From assembly GCF_013366925.1 (NCBI RefSeq), contig NZ_JAALDK010000001.1, positions 5,950,001-6,014,000 of the forward strand: 64,000 bases of DNA. The letters run 5' to 3'. A program made the position numbers and the translations under genes. Below the pieces are notes generated by a model that was given only the letters and a program-made list of their open reading frames with translations, was not told the origin of the DNA and did not search any database. The stretch is from Paraburkholderia youngii. GTDB taxonomy: Bacteria; Pseudomonadota; Gammaproteobacteria; Burkholderiales; Burkholderiaceae. Below, in pieces: positions 45,340 through 52,429 of this stretch. The stretch's first letter is position 1; the number at the start of each line of letters is the position of its first letter.

Positions 45340-46079
45340 GAAACGTCACCCTGTCCGTCCAATGACACCGCGGACGAATCAACTCGACCGTCCAGAAACG
45401 AAAACAGCACGCCAGCCGCGATTGCGCCGGCCAACGGCGCGGCCCAGAACAGCCACAACTGGTCCAGCGCCCAGTTGCCGACGAACACTGCCTGCGCTGT
45501 CGAACGGGCGGGATTGACCGCTCCGTTGGTAACCGGAATGGACACCAGGTAGACGAGCATCAGACATGCGCCGGTGATGAACGGCGCAACCGTTGCCAAC
45601 TCTTTTCGAACGACGGCCAGCAGGCAGGTCCCGACAAACACGAACGACAGCACGACTTCCACGACGAGCGCCGAATGCAATGGATAGTCAGCGGGCGAAT
45701 GAGCGCCGAAACCGTTCGCCGCGAATTCACTCGCGGCGAGTTCGAAACCTGGCCGCCCACTAGCGAGGTAGGCGAGAAGCGCCGCGGCGACTATCGCGCC
45801 GCCGATTTGCGCAGCGATATAGGGCAACAGATCACGCACCGGAAAGCGCTGCGCGACGGTCAGACCGATGGTGACGGCAGGATTGAAATGCGCGCCGGAG
45901 ATCTTGCCGAACGCATAGCTGCCAGTAGCGAGTGCAAGCCCGAACGCCAACGACATCTGCAGCGCGCCACTAGCCTGCGATATGCCCGTGGTGTCCAACA
46001 CCGTACTGCCGCAGCCGACGAACACGAGCCAGGCCGTACCCACTCCCTCGCTCCACAATCGCTTGCCTAGCGCAACCAT
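45336..46079 (-). CDS. Aquaporin (MIP family) with atypical selectivity filter
   Basis: Membrane channel of 247 residues with six helices and both NPA boxes (HFNPAVT, NPA at 66-68; VNPARS, NPA at 189-191). Overall it resembles AqpZ, including the SIPVTN stretch. Of the four aromatic/arginine filter positions of E. coli AqpZ (F43, H174, T183, R189), two differ here: Tyr (residue 177) replaces the His and Gly (186) replaces the Thr. This suggests a pore not restricted to water. ATG 46079 is chosen; a TTG six codons upstream is possible. Its stop overlaps the kinase GTG. Confidence 0.92.
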   Translation of the reverse strand: MVALGKRLWSEGVGTAWLVFVGCGSTVLDTTGISQASGALQMSLAFGLALATGSYAFGKISGAHFNPAVTIGLTVAQRFPVRDLLPYIAAQIGGAIVAAALLAYLASGRPGFELAASEFAANGFGAHSPADYPLHSALVVEVVLSFVFVGTCLLAVVRKELATVAPFITGACLMLVYLVSIPVTNGAVNPARSTAQAVFVGNWALDQLWLFWAAPLAGAIAAGVLFSFLDGRVDSSAVSLDGQGDVS

Positions 46080-46231
46080 CTCTACCCCATCCGTCAAGTA
46101 CGAGGCACAGACTCCGAGCGATCGCGCGAAGATGTCTGCACCGGATTCCCTTGATCCATTGCTAATCGGATCACGAACTAGCCATAGCGGCAGTTGCGGC
46201 GCAAGGCGCGCAATGACCGGCGGCGGCCAGG

Positions 46232-46261
46232 ATTATTGGGGGCCCCCGCAAGCCATGCCAA
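46232..46261 (-). promoter_or_regulatory. Candidate promoter of the aquaporin-kinase operon
   Basis: On the minus strand TTGGCA (complement of 46256-46261) is followed after 18 bp by AATAAT (complement of 46232-46237), with the palindrome GGGGGCCCCC in the spacer. It lies about 150 bp upstream of the aquaporin start. Confidence 0.4.
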
Positions 46262-46276
46262 TCAGATAAGTCTGAT
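46261..46276. promoter_or_regulatory. Inverted repeat ATCAGA-TAAG-TCTGAT upstream of the aquaporin promoter
   Basis: A perfect 6-bp inverted repeat with a 4-bp spacer, also readable as two near-identical 9-bp direct repeats (TCAGATAAG at 46262-46270 and TCTGATAAG at 46271-46279). It abuts the candidate -35, the position of an activator site. It is a natural candidate for one of the adjacent LuxR-type regulators. Confidence 0.5.
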
Positions 46277-46328
46277 AAGGACTACATCAAAGCCGTCGCA
46301 AGCAAGAAAATGTGACCATCCCGCCGCC

Positions 46329-46973
46329 TCATATCAGCCCAATCTGAGTGGCGTAGTTGATCAGGTCAGCTTCTGTTTCCAGTCCGAGCTTGCGCATCGC
46401 GCTGCGTTTTTGCGTGCTGATGGTTTTGTCGCTACGTCGCAGACGCGTGGCGATTTCGTGCACCGCGAGGCCTCGCACATAAAGTTGAAACACCTCCCAC
46501 TCGCGTGCGCTCATCGCACCGCCGCGCCGGGGCGAAGTAGGCTCCGCGGCCGCCAGTGCGGCACGAACCTGTTCCGATAGATGGGTGCCTCCGGCGGCAA
46601 CGGCTTCGATCGCGTCGATCAATGCGTCCACGGCGTCGCGCTTGTCGACGATTCCAGTCACGCCGATATTGCGCAAGCCGGCCAATACATGCGCGCGCCC
46701 AATCATGGTCAGCACGACCACGTGGGGATGCGGCGTGCGCCGAAGCAGCCGACGCAATAGCGGCACCGCGCTGGTATCTCCGTCGAGTCCCGGCATGCCG
46801 ATGTCCGACACGACGACGTCGCACGCGCAGGCTTCGAGCAGCTTCGCGAGACCACGGGTGTCGGCAGCTTCGCCAACAATCTCGATATTCGGCTTGTCGC
46901 GCAGCAGCGATCGGACGCCCGCGCGAATGGAGTCGTGATCGTCCGCCACGACGACGTGAATCTTGTTTGTCAT
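46329..46973 (-). CDS. LuxR/BvgA-type response regulator (first of three)
   Basis: Two-domain response regulator of 214 residues. The receiver has the acidic pair in VVVADDHDS, the phosphoacceptor Asp in VVVSDIGMPG, Thr in VVVLTMIG and Lys in VDKRD. The C-terminal LuxR-type helix-turn-helix (SAREWEVFQLYVRGLAVHEIATRLRRSDKTISTQKRSAMRKLGL) is of the RcsB/BvgA kind. ATG 46973 (MTNKIHVVVADDH) is chosen over an in-frame start 12 codons upstream. It is nearest to the aquaporin-kinase operon (249 bp) and so the leading candidate partner of the BvgS-like kinase. Confidence 0.92.
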   Translation of the reverse strand: MTNKIHVVVADDHDSIRAGVRSLLRDKPNIEIVGEAADTRGLAKLLEACACDVVVSDIGMPGLDGDTSAVPLLRRLLRRTPHPHVVVLTMIGRAHVLAGLRNIGVTGIVDKRDAVDALIDAIEAVAAGGTHLSEQVRAALAAAEPTSPRRGGAMSAREWEVFQLYVRGLAVHEIATRLRRSDKTISTQKRSAMRKLGLETEADLINYATQIGLI

Positions 46974-47081
46974 TCTGTTCCGTGACTTTCTTATGGTGTC
47001 GATCGGCATACCGCACCAAAAGTGTCTCCCCGGTTATGCCGATCTATTCGCCGCGCCCATGCGCGGCAGGTTGCCGCCCGG

Positions 47082-47771
47082 TTAGCGGACCTGACCAAGC
47101 CGGTCTGGCACTACTCCGTACTCGACTGCGAAGCGAAACAGTTCGGCGTCGCTATTCAGCGATAGCTTGCGCATGGCCATGCACTTCTGCGCGCTGATCG
47201 TCTTCACACTACGTCCCAACCGCAGGGCGATTTCCGTGACGCAGAGCCCTGACGCGTACTGCGTAAATACCTCGAACTCGCGGCGAGACAGGGTGGCGCG
47301 CACGAAGTCGAGACGTTGCGTCAGCGTTACGTCGGCCAGCATGGCGCGCACCGCCGGACCGACATAACACTCGCGCGCCAGCGCCATGACCAGCGCCACA
47401 TGGATCAGATCGATACGATCACGTTTGCTCAGCAGCCCATCCACGCCCAGCGACATCACCTTGCGCAGCGTCGCCGCTTCCGTTTCCATTGTCAGGATGA
47501 CGAGCGCCACGTTGGGATAGCGCGCCTTCAACTGCCTGACGATGTCGAACCGGTTTTCGTTGTTCCCTCCTGGCATGCAAAGATCCATCAGCACGAGATC
47601 GCAAGGACAGCGATCGACTTCGATCAACAGTTCGGCGACATCCGCCGCACGGCCAACCACCTTCAGGTTGGGATAGTTGCCAATCAGATTTTCTATAGCC
47701 AGCAGAACCAGCGGATGATCGTCCGCAATGATCGTTCGAACAGGCGTGCCTGATGCAGCCATGAGGTTCAT
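47082..47771 (-). CDS. LuxR/BvgA-type response regulator (second of three)
   Basis: Response regulator of 229 residues with an intact receiver (TIIADDHPL, phosphoacceptor in LVLMDLCMPGG, LTMETEA, LLSKRD) and a LuxR-type DNA-binding domain (SRREFEVFTQYASGLCVTEIALRLGRSVKTISAQKCMAMRKLSL). The region around GGNNENRFDIV carries a short insertion compared with its neighbours. ATG 47771 has a GAGGAG ribosome site; a GTG 12 codons upstream is less likely. It is a paralogue of the genes on either side, with a 108-bp gap to the first and 136 bp to the third. Confidence 0.92.
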   Translation of the reverse strand: MNLMAASGTPVRTIIADDHPLVLLAIENLIGNYPNLKVVGRAADVAELLIEVDRCPCDLVLMDLCMPGGNNENRFDIVRQLKARYPNVALVILTMETEAATLRKVMSLGVDGLLSKRDRIDLIHVALVMALARECYVGPAVRAMLADVTLTQRLDFVRATLSRREFEVFTQYASGLCVTEIALRLGRSVKTISAQKCMAMRKLSLNSDAELFRFAVEYGVVPDRLGQVR

Positions 47772-47864
47772 CTTCTGGCGCTCCTCGATACTTTCATTTC
47801 TCGACACCCTGTTATGTGTGACCGGCGCTCACGCAATGGTCGAGCATTTCTTTTGCGACAAACA

Positions 47865-47878
47865 TCAGAGCGCTCTGA
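47865..47878. promoter_or_regulatory. 14-bp perfect palindrome between response regulator genes
   Basis: TCAGAGCGCTCTGA lies in the 136-bp gap between the second and third response regulators, 94 bp upstream of the second one's ATG. It could be a dimeric regulator site. Confidence 0.45.
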
Positions 47879-47907
47879 AATGGACCGAACGACGGCGTGC
47901 CCGATGC

Positions 47908-48576
47908 TTAGTTTTCTGGTTCGAGGAGGAGCGAGCCGCAGGCGCGCACACAGGAAAAGAGCTCGGGGTCGTCGGTCACGCCCAATCGCGCCATCGCTTC
48001 ACGCTTTTGCCGACTCACCGTGCGGCGATGGCAGCCGAGCGCCGCCGCGATCTGCACGATGGACTCGCCGCTCACGAGTCTGCGCACGATGTCGGTCTGC
48101 CGCTTCGACAACAGCAGTGCCGACACGAACCGACCGTTGTCCGGCTGCGAACGCTCGAGCGTTTCGACCACCGAGCGGCCCAGGTAGCGCGCGCCGCGCA
48201 CACTGTCGCAGACGGCTCGCGGCAGTTCCTCGAGCGAATCGGCTTTGCCGACCACGCTGACTGCGGCATCGGCGGCGACGACGCGCAACATCGCCGCATT
48301 CGTCTGCCCGGTCACGACGACGACGCGCAATGACGGCCACTCGCCACGAATGCGCTGGATCAGGCCGAGTCCGTCGCCAATCTCGCCGGCGGGCTCCGGC
48401 ATGGAAAGATCGACGACGAGCACGTCGCACGGTGTGTGTTGCAGCAACGCGATCAACGCGGTGGGCGTCTGCGCCTGACCGACGACAGTCAGACCTTCGT
48501 GCGCCTCCAGCGTCCATTTCAGGCCAAGCAGGACGAACGGATGATCGTCCGCCAGAATGATTCGAAGATTTGTCAC
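47908..48576 (-). CDS. LuxR/BvgA-type response regulator (third of three)
   Basis: Response regulator of 222 residues. The receiver has RIILADDHPF, phosphoacceptor LVVDLSMPEP, VVTGQTN and VVGKAD. The C-terminal HTH (SKRQTDIVRRLVSGESIVQIAAALGCHRRTVSRQKREAMARLGV) is the most divergent of the three, with CHRRTVSRQ in the recognition region where the others read SDKTISTQK or SVKTISAQK, so it should bind a different DNA site. The start is GTG 48576. It is probably first in a run of regulators, with an MFS gene 266 bp upstream. Confidence 0.9.
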   Translation of the reverse strand: MTNLRIILADDHPFVLLGLKWTLEAHEGLTVVGQAQTPTALIALLQHTPCDVLVVDLSMPEPAGEIGDGLGLIQRIRGEWPSLRVVVVTGQTNAAMLRVVAADAAVSVVGKADSLEELPRAVCDSVRGARYLGRSVVETLERSQPDNGRFVSALLLSKRQTDIVRRLVSGESIVQIAAALGCHRRTVSRQKREAMARLGVTDDPELFSCVRACGSLLLEPEN

Positions 48577-48842
48577 GATTAGTCTCGCTCGTTATCGGAA
48601 TGGTCGGAATGCGTGTGGGGGTGGCTGTGCAGGCGGCAGGCGTCGACCTTCGCCGCGTCAATCAAGCGACGTGCCGGAAAAGCCATCTCATCACCCTCGC
48701 AAATTCACGACAATCGGAGCGTTCCTAATCCGGTTGACTGATTGGGATAATTTATAGTTCTACCGAGCAATATGCGCAGCGTTATTCGAATCGAATCAAA
48801 ACCAATTCCGAAACGCAAAGCGGGCGCTGTTCACATCATCTC

Positions 48843-50174
48843 TCACGCCGCATCACAAGCGCTCGTCGCGCGCATCGCACGCGTCGACGCGGCGCGCGGA
48901 AACACTGGCAACGCGAGCAACGCACACGCGCTCGCCACGGTCCACACCAGCGGCCATGCTCCGATGGACAGCAGCGCCGGAATCGCGAGCGGCGTCACGA
49001 ACAGCGTGAGGAACACGCAGGTGTTGCCCATCGCGAGCGCGGTGCCCGCGCGGCGCGTACCGGCGAGCGACGCGAGTTCGGTGAACGCGACGCCGTGCCA
49101 CGCCGACGCGCTAACTCCGCCGAACACGATCATCAGCGCGAACAGCGCGACCGTCCCGGCGCGATGCATGCCGACGAGCCCGGTCGCGAGCGCGAGCAGC
49201 ACGAACAGCACGGCGGTCAACAGACTGCATGCCCGCATATACGCACGACGGTTGCCGCGCCGGTCGGTCCACGCGCCGCTCCAGACCCGCGCGACCGCGG
49301 CGCCGGTCTGCACCGCGGCCATCGTCACGCTGATCGCGAACACGCCGGCACGCCCGAAGTCGTGCAGGAACACCGTGCCGAACGTGATCACGGCAATCTG
49401 CGGCACGCACAGCGCGCCCGCGCCGAGCGCGACGCGCCAGATTGCAATGTCGCGCAATGGCGAACGCATCAGCAGCGGCGCGCCGACGTTCGAAGCGTCT
49501 GCGCCCCGCCCGCTGGCCGCCGCTGCGCCGGCCGTCGCAATCACCTGCGCGGGCTCGTGAAGCCAGCGCCACGCGAACCACGCGGTGAGCGCGCATGCCA
49601 ACGCCAGCACCGCATAAGCGCTCGCAAAACCGAAGTGCGAGGCGAGCACCGGCAGCACCAATGCGCCGAGTCCACCGCCCGCCGGCACGGCGGTTTGCCG
49701 GATGCTCATCGCGAGACCGCGCTCGCCTTCGCGAAACCACGCCATCACGGCTCGGCCGCTCGATCCGTTGACGCTGCCGCCCAGCAATCCGACCAGCAGC
49801 AGCCCGAGCGCGAGCGGAACGATGCCGGGCACCCGCGCGTCGCCCGGCGACACGAACAGCGCGAGACCGGCGAGCGCGGCCGCGGTCGACAGCAAGCCGA
49901 GCAGCAGCACGCGACGATCGCCCCAACGGTCGGTCAGCAGTCCCCACGGCAACTCGCTGACCGCAATGCCGAGCCCGAGCATGCCGAGCACGAGGCCGAG
50001 CCCGTGGTTGCCGAGGTGGTAGTCCGAGCGCAGGAACACTGCCGTCGTCGGAATTCCCGAAAATGCCGCCGAAAAGCTCGCATTCGCGGCAAAGCCCACG
50101 CCCAGCACCTTCCAGCGATGCCGCGCGCCGCGCTCGCCGGTGCCGCGCGACGCTGTCATAGATCTGTGTTCCAT
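48843..50174 (-). CDS. MFS transporter
   Basis: Integral membrane protein of 443 residues with about 12 hydrophobic helices. Motif A is GLLTDRWGDRRVLLLG after helix 2, with a weaker repeat SGAWTDRRGNRRAY in the second half. The helix 4-5 region (SVNGSSGRAVMAWF, SIRQTAVPAGGGLGALVLP) resembles anion or sugar-acid:H+ symporters and CynX-like carriers. The substrate is unknown. ATG 50174 has a GGAGGG ribosome site. It is divergent from a LysR gene with 94 bp between them, so likely controlled by it. Confidence 0.85.
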   Translation of the reverse strand: MEHRSMTASRGTGERGARHRWKVLGVGFAANASFSAAFSGIPTTAVFLRSDYHLGNHGLGLVLGMLGLGIAVSELPWGLLTDRWGDRRVLLLGLLSTAAALAGLALFVSPGDARVPGIVPLALGLLLVGLLGGSVNGSSGRAVMAWFREGERGLAMSIRQTAVPAGGGLGALVLPVLASHFGFASAYAVLALACALTAWFAWRWLHEPAQVIATAGAAAASGRGADASNVGAPLLMRSPLRDIAIWRVALGAGALCVPQIAVITFGTVFLHDFGRAGVFAISVTMAAVQTGAAVARVWSGAWTDRRGNRRAYMRACSLLTAVLFVLLALATGLVGMHRAGTVALFALMIVFGGVSASAWHGVAFTELASLAGTRRAGTALAMGNTCVFLTLFVTPLAIPALLSIGAWPLVWTVASACALLALPVFPRAASTRAMRATSACDAA

Positions 50175-50218
50175 CACACCCTCCGCATGTATTCGGGGGT
50201 ATGCTACGGCTGGGCATT

Positions 50219-50266
50219 CCATCGGAAAAGCCGGAAATTCAGATTACTGCCATCGGAAAAACCGAA
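50219..50266. promoter_or_regulatory. Direct repeats with internal symmetry, candidate LysR operator
   Basis: Two copies of ATCGGAAAA-(A/G)CCG start at 50221 and 50251. The second contains the inverted repeat TCGG-N5-CCGA, and the first is flanked by TTCC...GGAA. They occupy the intergenic space between the divergent MFS and LysR genes, where LysR proteins usually bind. Confidence 0.5.
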
Positions 50267-50268
50267 TC

Positions 50269-51150
50269 ATGAGCCAGCGTGGTTTCGACCTTGCACAGTT
50301 GCGGACCTTCGTCGCCGTCGCCGAATCGGGCGGAGTGTCGGCGGGCGCCGAGCGCGTGTTCCTGTCACAGTCGTCGGTAAGCGAGCAGCTGAAAAAGCTC
50401 GAGGAGCGCGCCGGCCAGCCGCTCCTCGTGCGCGGCCGCCAAGGTGTGAACCCGACGCCCGCTGGCGGGCGTCTGCTCGAGCATGCGCGCCGCATCATCG
50501 CGATGAGCGAAGCGGCCTTCGACGACCTGCAAGGCCGCTCGCTCGACGGCGAGCTGCGCATCGCAATCACCGATTACTACCGCCCGCACGACATCGCACG
50601 CATCCTCAAGACGTTTTCGGAACAGCATCCGCGGCTGAAGCTGCACGTGACGGTGCTGCCGAGCGCGGTGATCGACAGCGGCGCGGACGATCACGCGTCG
50701 TTCGACATCGGTTTGTCGGCGCGGCTCGTCATCGGCCAGCCGCGCGCACGCGGTGCCGGTGCCGCGAGCATCGTCGTGCGGCGCGAAAAGCTGCTATGGG
50801 CCAGCTGCGCCGATGCCCCCACCCGCCACGCCACACCGTATCAACTAGTGCTGCTGCCGACGACCTGTCAGCTGCAGCGCTTCGTCGTCAAGCTGCTCGA
50901 CGAACACAAGGTAGCGTACGTGGTGTCGCATTCGGCGTCGGGCGTCGCGGGGCTGCAGCTCGCCTTGAAGGCGGGGCTGGGGATTTCCTGTCTGAACGAG
51001 TCGTCGCTCGGCGGCGGCGTGGTCGCGTGCGCCGCGAACATCGGCTTGCCGCCGCTGCCCGCCATCGAGTTTCATCTGTTGCCGCGGCGTCCGGGCGAAA
51101 GCGAACTGGTCGGCAATGCACGTGATGCGCTCGTGCGACTCTTCGCATGA
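50269..51150 (+). CDS. LysR-family transcription regulator
   Basis: Regulator of 293 residues. The N-terminal winged helix (FDLAQLRTFVAVAESGGVSAGAERVFLSQSSVSEQLKKLEERAGQPLLVRGRQGVNPTPAG pattern) is canonical, followed by a linker helix and a two-lobe effector domain (from about 90). ATG 50269 is preferred, since the longer in-frame extension crosses the divergent promoter. It is back to back with the MFS transporter gene and probably controls it in response to the transported compound. Confidence 0.93.
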   Translation: MSQRGFDLAQLRTFVAVAESGGVSAGAERVFLSQSSVSEQLKKLEERAGQPLLVRGRQGVNPTPAGGRLLEHARRIIAMSEAAFDDLQGRSLDGELRIAITDYYRPHDIARILKTFSEQHPRLKLHVTVLPSAVIDSGADDHASFDIGLSARLVIGQPRARGAGAASIVVRREKLLWASCADAPTRHATPYQLVLLPTTCQLQRFVVKLLDEHKVAYVVSHSASGVAGLQLALKAGLGISCLNESSLGGGVVACAANIGLPPLPAIEFHLLPRRPGESELVGNARDALVRLFA

Positions 51151-51703
51151 AGCCACCGCCGTTTGCGCAAAATGTGAAACCACACGAATGAGACGCAGAC
51201 CCCGGCACAAATAAAATTCACAGCAAAATTTATGGATCGACATCAGCTAATCGCATCAACCTGATGCATTGACATCGATAAGCCGAGGCGCAACAAATCC
51301 ACCGCGCCAAGCCGTACATCCAAGCCGGTCCGCATTATCGGAACGCCCGTTTACCTTCGTATTCTCTATTGACGCATCCAGCAAATTGTTGCACGCTGCT
51401 ACTGGATATCACGCGCTTTTCAGCGCCTCACGCGTCGCTCATTGGAGCCCGAAAGCCGCCGTCCCAGGCGCATTCCAGCGCGGATCATTGTCGCAGATCA
51501 AAGTTTTGGCCGGACAATTGCATCATCATGGCGCTTCTGTAGTTCGCGTTCCCGAACAAGCCCGTTCCGAATAGCGGTTAATAGCAAGTCAATTAAAAGC
51601 AGCTAGTCCCGAGATGCGCCGTTTCCGGATCCATGAGTCAATCCGCACACCCGCGCCGGGTATATAAATCGAGCGATAAGAACGTTCCAAAACGAGGCCC
51701 GGT
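51151..51703. other. Long non-coding region ahead of the oxidase cluster
   Basis: 553 bp, noticeably more AT-rich than the flanking genes, with no convincing gene; a 101-codon open frame in it has no recognisable features. It contains an inverted repeat GCATCA-ACC-TGATGC (51253-51267), a sigma-54-like element at 51507-51522 and TATATAAAT at 51661-51669. It probably carries the regulated promoter of the cytochrome/oxidase operon. Confidence 0.6.
51507..51522 (+). promoter_or_regulatory. Possible sigma-54 promoter of the oxidase cluster
   Basis: TGGC at 51507-51510 and TTGCA at 51518-51522 have the exact -24/-12 spacing (GG to GC) of sigma-54 promoters, but two of the consensus bases between them differ. 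Transcription would start about 170 bp upstream of the first gene. Confidence 0.3.
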
Positions 51704-52429
51704 GTGTATCGCAAAACTATCGGCTCTGCGGTCCTGTTCGTGCTGTGCGCGCTTCAAGCGCTATGGAGCGGCGCGGCGTTAGCGGCCACCGACGCGTCCG
51801 GCGCGATGCCGCCATCGATGGACCAGCGCATACGCGCTTGCACGTCGTGTCACGGCGAGCAGGGCCAGGGACGCAAAAACGACTACTTCCCGCGCATCGC
51901 CGGCAAGCCGGCCGAGTACCTGTTCAACCAGCTGATCGCGTTTCGCGACGGCGGCCGCACCTATCCGCCGATGGGCTATCTGCTCGCGTTCCTGCCCGAC
52001 GACTACCTGCGCCAGATCAGCGAGTACTTCGCGGCCCTGCAGCCGCCCTATCCCGAATCCGAGCGCGCCGCCCTGTCGCCGAAGCTGCTTGCCGCCGGTG
52101 AAAAGCTCGTGACGCATGGCGACCCGGCGCGCGGCATACCGGCGTGCATCGCCTGTCACGGCGCCCGCATGACCGGCACGCAGCCGGGCATTCCGGGCCT
52201 GCTCGGCTTGCACGCGAGCTATATCGCCGGACAGATGGGTACGTGGCGCTCAGGCACCCGCCACGCGCTCGCGCCGGACTGCATGCGCACGATCGCGCTC
52301 AAGCTGAACGACAACGACATCGCCGCGGTATCGAACTGGCTCGCGCGCCAGCCGCGTCCCGCCGATCCCCGGCCCGCACCGGCATCCGCCGAGCGGCTGC
52401 CCCTCGCTTGCGGGAGCCAACCGCAATGA
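51704..52429 (+). CDS. Diheme c-type cytochrome (first gene of ba3 oxidase cluster)
   Basis: Periplasmic electron carrier of 241 residues. A signal peptide covers about 1-28 (LFVLCALQALWSGAALA). Two class I cytochrome c domains follow, with heme sites CTSCH (46-50) and CIACH (148-152) and probable axial Met residues in YPPMGY and in the GTRHALAPDCM area. The layout resembles cytochrome c4. The start is GTG 51704 after a CGAGG ribosome site. The stop overlaps the next gene by 4 bp (ATGA). Likely donates electrons to the oxidase encoded downstream. Confidence 0.9.
   Translation: MYRKTIGSAVLFVLCALQALWSGAALAATDASGAMPPSMDQRIRACTSCHGEQGQGRKNDYFPRIAGKPAEYLFNQLIAFRDGGRTYPPMGYLLAFLPDDYLRQISEYFAALQPPYPESERAALSPKLLAAGEKLVTHGDPARGIPACIACHGARMTGTQPGIPGLLGLHASYIAGQMGTWRSGTRHALAPDCMRTIALKLNDNDIAAVSNWLARQPRPADPRPAPASAERLPLACGSQPQ

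Noticed and set aside
48784..48796. ATTCGA-A-TCGAAT palindrome downstream of the MFS gene
   Set aside because: Lies far (208 bp) from the nearest start with no promoter beside it; could be chance.
48772..49560. 262-codon Ser/Ala/Thr-rich plus-strand frame
   Set aside because: Opposite the MFS transporter gene with no ribosome site; composition typical of an antisense frame.
51269..51574. 101-codon frame in the gap before the oxidase cluster
   Set aside because: No ribosome site, signal peptide, domain or conserved look; treated as non-coding.
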